This document shows, piece by piece, positions 1-6,408 of a stretch of DNA of 7,268 nucleotides. This DNA comes from Lentisphaerota bacterium (GTDB lineage: Bacteria; Verrucomicrobiota; Kiritimatiellia; RFP12; UBA1067): the NCBI GenBank assembly GCA_015061765.1, contig SUVZ01000187.1, positions 1-7,268 on the forward strand, read 5' to 3'. The notes below the pieces were generated by a model that saw only the letters and a list, made by a program, of their open reading frames with translations, made no database searches and was not told where the DNA came from. Both the position numbers and the translations under genes were made by a program. The first letter of the stretch is position 1. Each line of letters starts with the position of its first letter.

Positions 1-1
1 C

Positions 2-472
2 GCGATTCTCCTTCCGTCCGCCGTGCCGCTCATCGGTGCGCTCATGCTCGGCAACCTTGCAAAGGAGATAGGTCCGTCGGTCGGCCGCATCGCGGATACG
101 ATGGCCAATGCGCTCATCAACATCGTCACGATCATGCTCGGGCTATCCGTCGGCTCCAAGCTTGCGTGCGAGAAGTTCCTCTCCGGCACGACGCTTGCCA
201 TTCTTGCGCTCGGTCTCTGCGCGTTCTGCGTCGGCACGGCGGGTGGCGTCATCATGGCGAAGATAATGAACCTCTTCCTAAAGAGGAAGATCAATCCGTT
301 GATCGGCTCTGCAGGCGTATCCGCCGTTCCGATGGCGGCCCGCGTCTCGAACAAGGTTGCGCTTGACGAGGATCCCACGAACTTCATCCTCATGCAGGCG
401 ATGGGACCAAACGTCTCCGGCGTGATCGGTTCTGCGGTTGTCGCTGGAGTCCTCTACACACTCTGCCGCTAA
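2..472 (+). CDS. Sodium ion-translocating decarboxylase, beta subunit (C-terminal part, 5' end outside window)
   Basis: Integral membrane subunit of a biotin-dependent, Na+-pumping decarboxylase (oxaloacetate, glutaconyl-CoA or methylmalonyl-CoA type). It removes the carboxyl group from carboxybiotin and couples this to Na+ export across the inner membrane. The reading frame is open from base 2, so the gene begins upstream and 156 residues are visible. Several hydrophobic membrane segments are present. The stretch [21 protein letters not shown] (codons from base 293) is the family signature of membrane helix VIII. It keeps the residues known to matter in Klebsiella OadB: N373, G377, S382 and R389, the last at bases 341-343. 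The final helix, with [13 protein letters not shown], matches the normal family C-terminus, so the end is intact. The substrate type cannot be told from the beta subunit alone, so no symbol is given. The family assignment is very secure. Confidence 0.96.
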   Translation, partial: AILLPSAVPLIGALMLGNLAKEIGPSVGRIADTMANALINIVTIMLGLSVGSKLACEKFLSGTTLAILALGLCAFCVGTAGGVIMAKIMNLFLKRKINPLIGSAGVSAVPMAARVSNKVALDEDPTNFILMQAMGPNVSGVIGSAVVAGVLYTLCR

Positions 473-485
473 GCGGCCTTAAATG

Positions 486-493
486 AAAGGAAA
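486..493 (+). promoter_or_regulatory. Ribosome binding site of the 38-aa membrane protein
   Basis: The purine run AAAGGAAA ends 7 bases before the ATG at 501. This is a good Shine-Dalgarno match and the main support that the very short gene behind it is translated. Confidence 0.6.
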
Positions 494-500
494 CTGAATA

Positions 501-617
501 ATGGCAACGAAAGTGATCTGCATTGCCGTAGCGGCAGTGATTATAGTGGCGCTTATGTTCTTGACGGACAAGCTCTTGCCCCGCAAGGACGAAAACGACT
601 CAGACGGCAAGAATTAA
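501..617 (+). CDS. Small single-span membrane protein (38 aa), unknown function
   Basis: A 38-codon frame, ATG to TAA. The N-terminus is MATK, followed by one strongly hydrophobic segment at about residues 5-22 (VICIAVAAVIIVALMFL), and then a charged tail rich in K, D, E and R, ending DSDGKN. It would be a one-helix membrane protein, probably with its tail on one face of the inner membrane. It begins 28 bases after the decarboxylase beta subunit stop and has its own good ribosome site, so it is likely co-transcribed. Decarboxylase gamma subunits are also single-span proteins with a charged tail, but are usually about twice this length or more, and I see no specific motif. A small accessory or assembly subunit is therefore inference. 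No homologue is recognised. The reading frame itself is likely real, given the ribosome site and the clear hydrophobic-then-charged layout. Confidence 0.6.
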   Translation: MATKVICIAVAAVIIVALMFLTDKLLPRKDENDSDGKN

Positions 618-690
618 GATCACGGATGTCGGTTGGGGGCAGGTGTTCTGTTTTGTTTTTTTAGTCTAAAGGTTTCAGCGCATATCGCTG
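618..690 (+). other. Intergenic stretch with a T-rich tract
   Basis: Between the small membrane gene and the next promoter. It holds a G-rich segment followed by a T-rich tract (about 648-662, with seven T in a row at 656-662). This would be the expected place for transcription of the decarboxylase operon to stop. However, I could not find a convincing GC stem directly before the T run, so I do not call an intrinsic terminator. Nothing else was seen. Confidence 0.4.
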
Positions 691-704
691 GATTATGGTA
701 TAAT
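691..704 (+). promoter_or_regulatory. Extended -10 promoter upstream of argG
   Basis: GATTATGGTATAAT contains a perfect TATAAT at 699-704 preceded by TGG, which is the TGn extended -10 element of housekeeping sigma factors. No good -35 hexamer is seen at normal spacing; the nearest candidate, TTTCAG at 673-678, sits 20 bases upstream of the hexamer. Transcription would start near base 711, giving a leader of about 95 bases before argG. The identical 14 bases recur at 4725-4738. Confidence 0.75.
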
Positions 705-724
705 TCGCGACCTATTGAAGGGAA

Positions 725-767
725 TTGCGCGAGTTGTGCATTCGGTGGATGCTGTAACCTGTCGCAA
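725..767 (+). other. Possible two-tier hairpin in the argG leader
   Basis: An outer stem pairs TTGCG (725-729) with CGCAA (763-767). An inner stem pairs GTTGTGCAT (733-741) with ATGCTGTAAC (749-758), using two G-U pairs and one bulged T at 753, around a 7-base loop (742-748). It lies in the predicted 5' leader between promoter and ribosome site. It may be a regulatory fold or chance. No known riboswitch is recognised and there is no obvious terminator partner. Confidence 0.3.
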
Positions 768-805
768 AGTGATTTTTGAAAGAAAAAGTCAACGAGGAAA
801 ATAAA

Positions 806-2038
806 ATGAAGTTGGAAGACTTGAAGGGTAAGACTGTCGGCGTATGCGTTTCCGGCGGTCTCGACTCAAAGACCATCTGCTGCGTTCTTCTGGATGCCGG
901 CGTGAAGGTGAAGGCGTTCTCGGCGAACGTCGGGCAGCCGGACGAGAAGAACATCAACGACATCAAGAAGCGCATGGCGCCGACCGGCGTCAAGACGGAG
1001 ATCGTCGATGTCACCGCCGAGATGGCCGACATCTGTTTTGAGACGGTGAAGTGCCAGGCCATGTACGACGGTGGATACTGGAACTCCACCGGCATCGCCC
1101 GTGCGGTCACGGTCCAGAAACTCCTCCCCGCGATGAAGAAGGCTGGTTGCGTCGCTCTCGTCCATGGTGCGACGGGCCGCGGCAACGACCAGATGCGCTT
1201 CGAGCGCTACACGAACGTCATCGATCCGGACTTTGGCGTGTATGCCCCTTGGCGCGACTCTGATCTTCTCAAGAAGTTCCCGGGCCGCACGCAGATGGTC
1301 GACTTCCTCGCCGAGCGCGGCATCGTCGCCTTTGTCGGCACCAAGAAGAAATATTCCACCGACGCCAACCTTGCCGGACTCTCGCACGAGGCGGAGGATC
1401 TCGAGTCGATGGAGACATCGATGCGCATCGTGAAGCCCACAATGGGAGTGTGGCCGAAGGATGCTCCGGACAAGGTCGAGAAGATCGTTCTCAAGTTCGA
1501 GAAGGGGCGTTGCGTCGCCATCAACGGCAAGAAGATGAACGCACTAAAGGTCATGCAGCTCGTGAACAAGATCGGCGGCCGTAACGGCATTGGCATGAAG
1601 CACGCTCTTGAAAACCGAATCATCGGCACGAAGAGCCGCGGCGTGTATGAGGCTCCCGGCATGGAGGTCCTCTCCTGGGGGCTCAAGTACATCTACGAAG
1701 GCATCATGGACCGCAAGTCCACGCAGCTATTCAACCAGCTCTCAAAGTTCGTCGCCGACCAGATCTACGATGGCAAGTGGTTTGATCCCGCAACCCAGGC
1801 GGCCCGTGCGGCCATTCAGGTTTGGGCGGACAAGGCAACGGCGGAGGTTACGCTCGGTCTCTACAAGGGCAACATCTTCTTCGAGTCGCTGAAGGGACTC
1901 AAGGCCACAATCTACAACGAGGCCGACAGCTCGATGGAGGAGTCCGATGGTCTCAATCCTCACTCGTCCCAGGGCTTTGCAGAGATCCAGTCCGTCGAGG
2001 CGAAGATGCTCGCCAAGAGTGGTCAGATCCGCGTCTGA
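806..2038 (+). CDS. argG: Argininosuccinate synthase
   Basis: ATP-dependent joining of citrulline and aspartate to give argininosuccinate, the next-to-last step of arginine synthesis, in the cytoplasm. The protein has 410 residues, normal for the family (about 400-450). The PP-loop nucleotide site is SGGLDS at residues 16-21, where most members have SGGLDT. HGATGRGNDQMRFE at 120-133 is the ATP/aspartate-binding motif, with R where K is common. YSTDANL at 183-189 and ENRIIGTKSRGVYEAPG at 269-285 are the citrulline/aspartate-binding and tetramer regions. ATG 806 is chosen because GAGGAAA (794-800) sits 5 bases before it and because residue 10 onward is the expected first strand. A TTG at 776 would add ten charged residues with no better ribosome site. 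It is read from the promoter at 691-704 and is the first gene of a likely three-gene unit. No other arginine genes are nearby. The family is secure; true substrate use is inferred. Confidence 0.93.
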   Translation: MKLEDLKGKTVGVCVSGGLDSKTICCVLLDAGVKVKAFSANVGQPDEKNINDIKKRMAPTGVKTEIVDVTAEMADICFETVKCQAMYDGGYWNSTGIARAVTVQKLLPAMKKAGCVALVHGATGRGNDQMRFERYTNVIDPDFGVYAPWRDSDLLKKFPGRTQMVDFLAERGIVAFVGTKKKYSTDANLAGLSHEAEDLESMETSMRIVKPTMGVWPKDAPDKVEKIVLKFEKGRCVAINGKKMNALKVMQLVNKIGGRNGIGMKHALENRIIGTKSRGVYEAPGMEVLSWGLKYIYEGIMDRKSTQLFNQLSKFVADQIYDGKWFDPATQAARAAIQVWADKATAEVTLGLYKGNIFFESLKGLKATIYNEADSSMEESDGLNPHSSQGFAEIQSVEAKMLAKSGQIRV

Positions 2039-2052
2039 GAGTGACAGGCGGT

Positions 2053-3633
2053 ATGCGATGCATTGCGCGATACGCTGTGCTGGTCGGACTGTCTGTGCTT
2101 TGCACGGCGATCCGTGCCGCTGATCCCGAACCAGTAGGGCTATACGACTATCCGCGTCTGCATATGCAGCAATCGTTCCTGCGCGTACAGCTGATGCAGG
2201 CTGTGCGCACGGGAAACATCACAAACATGGAGGCGATCTGCCGGCGGGGGCTTGCGCTCATGCCTGGCGATGCCACATGGCAGTACAATCTTGCCTGTGC
2301 GCTGGCGTACAGGGCTACTCCTGACGCGGCTCTAGACGCATTGGAACTCGCTGTGAAGGCCGGATTCAGAAATGCGCAGGCGATTGAAAACGACAACGAC
2401 CTCAAGCGGATATCCTCAACTGCAAGGTTCAAGTCGATCGTTCAGTTGGCGCGTGATACGGCGGGGCTTCCGGTGCCTGGCCGTCCTGCGCCAAAACATG
2501 CGCGGTTGACGATGGGGACGCGTCTGGTCCTCAATAAGTCCAACCTGATCTGGGATTTTGACAGAGGACTGTATACGGCGCTTTTCAAGTTCCTTCGCGG
2601 CGCAGGCGAATCCCCTGAGGCTATGGCGGCACTGTATGATGGTCCGGCAAAGGATGTTCTTGCAGCATTGCTTGCGGATGGGAGAGCTTCAGGCAATGCG
2701 GGCGATATCTATGTCAACCGCGACAATGACCATTCCCGAATCGACCTGAAGGACTTCCCGCTCCTTTCGGAGCTGCGTTTTGACGGTGAGGCCAGAAAGA
2801 AGGGGGTCAACAAGGCAATCCCCAATACGCTCTATCCAGGGGCTGCAGTAGTCGGAAACGCTTCACTAGCGATTGTGACGACCAACGACTCCTGTTCTCT
2901 GGCGCGCATGGCGATGCAGGATCCGCAAGCCATGGTTTCGCTTCAGCAATGCTATCTCGATAACCAGTTTTGGGTTTTCCCCGCCCACAGGGACTTCGAT
3001 CCGGCCACAGGACTCGACCGTTTTCTTGGTGTGACCCCATGTGCGCTGACGTCTGTCGGCTCAAGCGGTTCGGACCGCTATTATGTGAGGGCGGCACTTG
3101 CCGCTTCCGCCGCGATGCGCGCAGACGTTAAGAGGGCTGTGAAGGAGCGCGGCCTTTTCGGTCCGACAATGCAGTACCTTTTCAGGCGAACGCGTAAAGG
3201 TGTGGAGTCGGAGTCCGACTATTTTTCCTCAAAGGCGCATCCCACCGCGTTCGACAGGGCTACGCTGGACGCCGTCAGGATCGTGCAGCTCGCCCATGGC
3301 CTTACGCCCGCCTCAATACCGCCCGCCGTTCTCCCGTTATCCGCTTTTGTGCCTGTAAAAAACACAGACCTGGAGAGAGAACTTGATTTTTCCTTCAAGG
3401 CGTTTCCGGAAGGGCTAAAGGACGTTTCATATTGCTGGCATGTCGTCCATGGCGACAGAAAGCGCGTGAAGATCGTTCCCGGCGATAAGGGTTCAGTTCA
3501 CCTTTCGGTTGACTGCCGGTCTCTGACGGAGCGCATTGACGTAGCCTGCTTCGCCAGAACGGCAGGCAGCGACTGGGGGGCGCCGTCGTTCATCTGCATA
3601 TATCCGCTTCCTGCTGCGGCGTCCGGGAAATGA
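2053..3633 (+). CDS. Secreted TPR-containing protein of unknown function
   Basis: A 526-residue protein beginning with a Sec-type signal peptide: positive MRCIAR, a hydrophobic core at about residues 7-20, and probable cleavage after IRA at residue 22. There is no lipobox. Residues about 45-105 look like TPR-type helical repeats (AICRRGLALMPGDATWQYNL, then YRATPDAALDALELAVKAGF), followed by a typical end of such arrays, NDNDLKRISSTARFKSIV (114-131). The large middle part (about 155-430) has conserved-looking motifs, GDIYVNRDNDHSRI (217-230) and GSSGSDRYYV (346-355), but no catalytic family I can name. The last 80 residues or so (about 447-520, WHVVHGDRKRVKIVPG) look like a beta-sandwich domain. 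The body loosely resembles, from memory, hypothetical proteins of Planctomycetes and Verrucomicrobia. ATG 2053 is preferred because the signal peptide starts there; the frame is open further upstream inside argG, but only as overlap. It lies 14 bases after argG, so it is probably co-transcribed. Likely outside the cytoplasm. Confidence 0.8.
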   Translation: MRCIARYAVLVGLSVLCTAIRAADPEPVGLYDYPRLHMQQSFLRVQLMQAVRTGNITNMEAICRRGLALMPGDATWQYNLACALAYRATPDAALDALELAVKAGFRNAQAIENDNDLKRISSTARFKSIVQLARDTAGLPVPGRPAPKHARLTMGTRLVLNKSNLIWDFDRGLYTALFKFLRGAGESPEAMAALYDGPAKDVLAALLADGRASGNAGDIYVNRDNDHSRIDLKDFPLLSELRFDGEARKKGVNKAIPNTLYPGAAVVGNASLAIVTTNDSCSLARMAMQDPQAMVSLQQCYLDNQFWVFPAHRDFDPATGLDRFLGVTPCALTSVGSSGSDRYYVRAALAASAAMRADVKRAVKERGLFGPTMQYLFRRTRKGVESESDYFSSKAHPTAFDRATLDAVRIVQLAHGLTPASIPPAVLPLSAFVPVKNTDLERELDFSFKAFPEGLKDVSYCWHVVHGDRKRVKIVPGDKGSVHLSVDCRSLTERIDVACFARTAGSDWGAPSFICIYPLPAAASGK

Positions 3634-3660
3634 TGCGCAATGTGTTTTTGATGTACCTGA

Positions 3661-3670
3661 AGGAAAGGGA
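3661..3670 (+). promoter_or_regulatory. Ribosome binding site of the Gfo/Idh/MocA gene
   Basis: AGGAAAGGGA, a strong purine-rich Shine-Dalgarno sequence, ends 8 bases before ATG 3679 and fixes the start of the oxidoreductase. Confidence 0.75.
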
Positions 3671-3678
3671 ATTGATAG

Positions 3679-4695
3679 ATGAAGAAACTCAATGTCGCCA
3701 TTGTCGGGTTTGGATTCATGGGGCGTACGCATTATGGCGTATGGAGGAAACTGCGAAATGTAAGGGTGGCATGCGTGTGCGATTCCAACCTGGCGCAGAT
3801 AACGGCAAAGACGAAAGGCAATCTTGATGTTGCCGATGATTCGGACTTGTCGCCGAGCGTGCGCATTTACGACGATTTCGACAAGATGCTCACGTCCGAA
3901 CAGCTTGATATCGTCGATATTACGTTGCCCACCCCATTGCATCCGGACATGACGGTCAAGGCGCTTTCCAAGGATGTCAATGTGCTTTGCGAAAAGCCGA
4001 TGGCGATTGACGCGAAGACCTGTGATCGGATGATTGCGGCGGAAAAGAAGTCCAAGGCTCGTCTCATGATCGCGCAGTGCGTGAGGTATTGGCCTGAATA
4101 TGCAGTGCTGAGGAAATACGTTGAAAGCGGAAAGTACGGCAAGGTGATCGCCGCCGATTTCACCCGGTTCTCACCGGCCCCCGTATGGAACCGCAGCGGC
4201 AAGTGCTGGTTCCTGGACGAATCGAAGTCTGGTGGCGTCGCGCTCGACATGCATCTCCACGACACCGACGAGATACACCATCTCTTTGGCATGCCAGAGT
4301 CGGTGTGTTCAAGGTCTCACCTTCACAGGGATGGATGGACCGATTTCATAGCGACGACATATTCCTATCCCGACAAGGTCGTCACATCTTCGTCCAGTTG
4401 GGCGATGTCCCCGAGTTTCGTGTGGGAATCCGGGTTCCGTGTCGTGTTCGAGAAGGCTGTGGCCGTGTTTAATTCGCATTCCAATCCCGCCTTTGTCCTA
4501 TATCCCGAGAAGGGAAAACCGTTTACGCCGAAGGTGCCGAAGGTCAGCGGCTACGAAAGGGAGATCAAGGAGTTTGTCGCATGGATATCAGGCGGCGATG
4601 CCGATCCGGTCACTGCGAAGAGCGCACGGGATTCCGTCGCGATCGTGGATGCGGAACGCAAAAGTGCAAAATCCGGACGACCGGTACGTCTGTGA
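3679..4695 (+). CDS. Gfo/Idh/MocA family NAD(P)-dependent oxidoreductase
   Basis: A cytoplasmic dehydrogenase of 338 residues, within the usual family size. The N-terminal Rossmann fold shows VAIVGFGFMG (residues 6-15), the dinucleotide-binding glycine motif GxGxxG at 10-15, with a strand ending in D35 (VRVACVCD). CEKPMAI at 104-110 is the family EKP motif, whose lysine lies in the active site. GGVALDMHLHDTDEI at 185-199 gives D190, H194 and D197, matching the family D-x3-H-x2-D pattern for substrate and catalysis. The C-terminal half is the alpha/beta domain that holds the substrate. Members oxidise sugars, inositols, amino-sugars or related polyols; which one applies here cannot be told. 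It follows the secreted TPR protein by 45 bases with a strong ribosome site, so it is probably the last gene of the argG unit. The next gene has its own promoter. No terminator is visible after it. Confidence 0.92.
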   Translation: MKKLNVAIVGFGFMGRTHYGVWRKLRNVRVACVCDSNLAQITAKTKGNLDVADDSDLSPSVRIYDDFDKMLTSEQLDIVDITLPTPLHPDMTVKALSKDVNVLCEKPMAIDAKTCDRMIAAEKKSKARLMIAQCVRYWPEYAVLRKYVESGKYGKVIAADFTRFSPAPVWNRSGKCWFLDESKSGGVALDMHLHDTDEIHHLFGMPESVCSRSHLHRDGWTDFIATTYSYPDKVVTSSSSWAMSPSFVWESGFRVVFEKAVAVFNSHSNPAFVLYPEKGKPFTPKVPKVSGYEREIKEFVAWISGGDADPVTAKSARDSVAIVDAERKSAKSGRPVRL

Positions 4696-4724
4696 CATGC
4701 ATTGAGTCCATGTTGAAGGGCGGC

Positions 4725-4738
4725 GATTATGGTATAAT
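4725..4738 (+). promoter_or_regulatory. Extended -10 promoter of the acyl-CoA synthetase gene
   Basis: GATTATGGTATAAT, with perfect TATAAT at 4733-4738 and TGG in front, is identical over 14 bases to the argG promoter core. No -35 hexamer lies at normal spacing; TTGAAG at 4713-4718 is only 14 bases upstream. Only 8 bases separate the hexamer from ATG 4747, so the predicted transcription start falls at or within about two bases of the start codon. Confidence 0.75.
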
Positions 4739-4746
4739 CTGCGGTC

Positions 4747-6390
4747 ATGGAAGTGATAACGCAAATACTTGAGCGCAATGCGCGTGAATGGCCCAACGAT
4801 GTGGCACTTGTGGAGATAAATCCGCAGGAGCTGGAGAAGAGAAACACCACTTGGCGTGAATATTCACTCATCGAGTCAAATCCGCTCGAGGCGTTCCGGA
4901 GCGAGATTACGTGGATTGAGTTCGACAGAAAGGCGAACAGATTCGCGAACTTTCTACTGAGCCGCGGACTCAAGAAGGGTGATAAGGTTGCGATTCTTCT
5001 CATGAACTGCCTGGAATGGCTTCCGGTATATTTCGGCGTTCTCAAGGCCGGATGCATGGCGGTGCCGCTCAATTTCCGCTATACTGCAGACGAAATCAAA
5101 TACTGTCTTGAACTCTCAGATGCAGACGTGCTTGTGCATGGACCTGAGTTCACCGGACGCATTGAGCAGATCATCGACCGTGTCCCGCGCATCAGATTCA
5201 GCGTTTATGTCGGCGATGACTGTCCGAGCTTTGACGTAAGCTACAGGACCATGGTGGGCTACTGCTCGTCCAAGGCACCGGCCATTTCGCTTTCCGAAGA
5301 GGATGATGCCGCAATCTATTTCTCGTCGGGAACGACAGGTTTTCCGAAGGCGATCATCCTGCGCCATCGCGCGTTGATGCATTCTTGCAAGTGCGAGCAG
5401 AAACATCATGGACAGACAAAGGACGATGTGTTTCTCTGTATCCCGCCGCTCTATCACACGGGTGCGAAGATGCACTGGTTCGGGAGTTTTCTCGTCGGAG
5501 GCAGAGCGGTCCTGCTCAAGGGGGTGCAGCCCGAGTGGGTGCTTCGTGCCGCAAGCGAGGAGAGGTGCACCATCGTATGGCTTCTTGTTCCTTGGGCGCA
5601 GGACATTCTGGATGCGATCGAGCGCGGCGACGTCAATCTTGAGGACTATTCGCTCGACCAGTGGCGTCTTATGCATATCGGTGCGCAGCCTGTTCCTCCG
5701 GCGCTCATCAAACGTTGGAAAACCATATTCCCGAACCACGACTATGATACGAATTACGGGCTTTCGGAATCTACCGGTCCCGGTTCGGTGCATCTCGGCA
5801 TCGAGAACATCGACCATGTCGGTGCAATCGGAGTGGCCGGGTATGGATGGGAGACAAAGATCATCCGTCCGGACGGATCGTCAGTCGTGCCGGGGGAGGT
5901 CGGTGAACTCGCGCTCAGGGGTCCCGGCGTGATGAAAGAATACTACAAGAACCCGGCGGCAACCAAGGAGATCCTTTCCGAGGACGGCTGGCTTCGCACT
6001 GGTGACATGGCGGAGGAGCGAGACGGGTTCATCTATCTGGTGGATCGGGCCAAGGATGTCATCATCACCGGCGGCGAGAATCTTTATCCTGTACAGATCG
6101 AAGATTTTCTGCGGGCCAATCCAAAGATCAAGGATGTAGCCGTGATCGGATTGCCGGACGCGCGTCTTGGAGAAATCGCCGCGGCGATAATCGAGGTCAA
6201 GAAAGGCGAGACGCTTACCGTTGCCGAGGTGAACAGTTTCTGTCTGGAGCTTCCGCGCTACAAGCGTCCTCGTAAGATCATTTTCGCTTCGGTCCCCCGA
6301 AATCCTACAGGGAAGATCGAGAAGCCGAAACTGCGCAAAATGTACGGCGCTGATTCTCTCGTCGCCCAACAGAACGGCATCGGCGGCTGA
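4747..6390 (+). CDS. AMP-forming acyl-CoA synthetase / class I adenylate-forming ligase
   Basis: Activates a carboxylic acid with ATP to an acyl-AMP and, most likely, transfers it to CoA. It is cytoplasmic, with 547 residues. The signature phosphate loop is YFSSGTTGFPK (191-201). GLSEST (338-343), GWLRTGD (424-430), DRAKDVIITGGENLYP (443-458) and PTGKIEK with catalytic K533 complete the set, so both the large N-domain and the mobile C-domain are intact. Residues about 24-56 form an insertion between the first strand (DVALVE) and WIEFDRKANRFANFL, longer than in ordinary acyl-CoA ligases. I recall a similar segment in ligases of anaerobic Firmicutes. An in-frame TAA at 4735-4737, inside the -10 box, rules out an earlier start, and no ribosome site precedes ATG 4747. 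The substrate is unknown; a fatty or aromatic acid is possible. recO follows 18 bases later. Confidence 0.93.
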   Translation: MEVITQILERNAREWPNDVALVEINPQELEKRNTTWREYSLIESNPLEAFRSEITWIEFDRKANRFANFLLSRGLKKGDKVAILLMNCLEWLPVYFGVLKAGCMAVPLNFRYTADEIKYCLELSDADVLVHGPEFTGRIEQIIDRVPRIRFSVYVGDDCPSFDVSYRTMVGYCSSKAPAISLSEEDDAAIYFSSGTTGFPKAIILRHRALMHSCKCEQKHHGQTKDDVFLCIPPLYHTGAKMHWFGSFLVGGRAVLLKGVQPEWVLRAASEERCTIVWLLVPWAQDILDAIERGDVNLEDYSLDQWRLMHIGAQPVPPALIKRWKTIFPNHDYDTNYGLSESTGPGSVHLGIENIDHVGAIGVAGYGWETKIIRPDGSSVVPGEVGELALRGPGVMKEYYKNPAATKEILSEDGWLRTGDMAEERDGFIYLVDRAKDVIITGGENLYPVQIEDFLRANPKIKDVAVIGLPDARLGEIAAAIIEVKKGETLTVAEVNSFCLELPRYKRPRKIIFASVPRNPTGKIEKPKLRKMYGADSLVAQQNGIGG

Positions 6391-6408
6391 TCAACTGACG
6401 GACTGGTC

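Noticed and set aside
618..665. Intrinsic terminator after the small membrane gene
   Set aside because: A T run is present, but no GC-rich stem could be paired directly upstream of it.
736..804. A 22-codon GTG-started leader peptide (VHSVDAVTCRKVIFERKSQRGK) ending just before argG, with three arginines
   Set aside because: No ribosome site precedes it, the arginines are scattered, and the second half overlaps the argG ribosome site. An arginine attenuator peptide is tempting but unsupported.
776..805. Upstream TTG start for argG, adding ten residues
   Set aside because: The extra residues are charged and unlike the family N-terminus, and ATG 806 has the well-placed GAGGAAA ribosome site.
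1822..2052. Open frame in front of the secreted TPR protein, overlapping argG
   Set aside because: It lies in a shifted frame of the conserved argG 3' end, and the signal peptide begins exactly at ATG 2053.
3493..3942. Minus-strand frame spanning the gap between the secreted protein and the oxidoreductase
   Set aside because: Its composition looks like a mirror frame, and both ends lie within well-supported plus-strand genes.
5116..5817. Long minus-strand frame (233 codons) opposite the ligase gene
   Set aside because: It is antisense to strongly conserved ligase motifs, has no recognisable domain, and is typical of mirror frames in GC-rich coding DNA.
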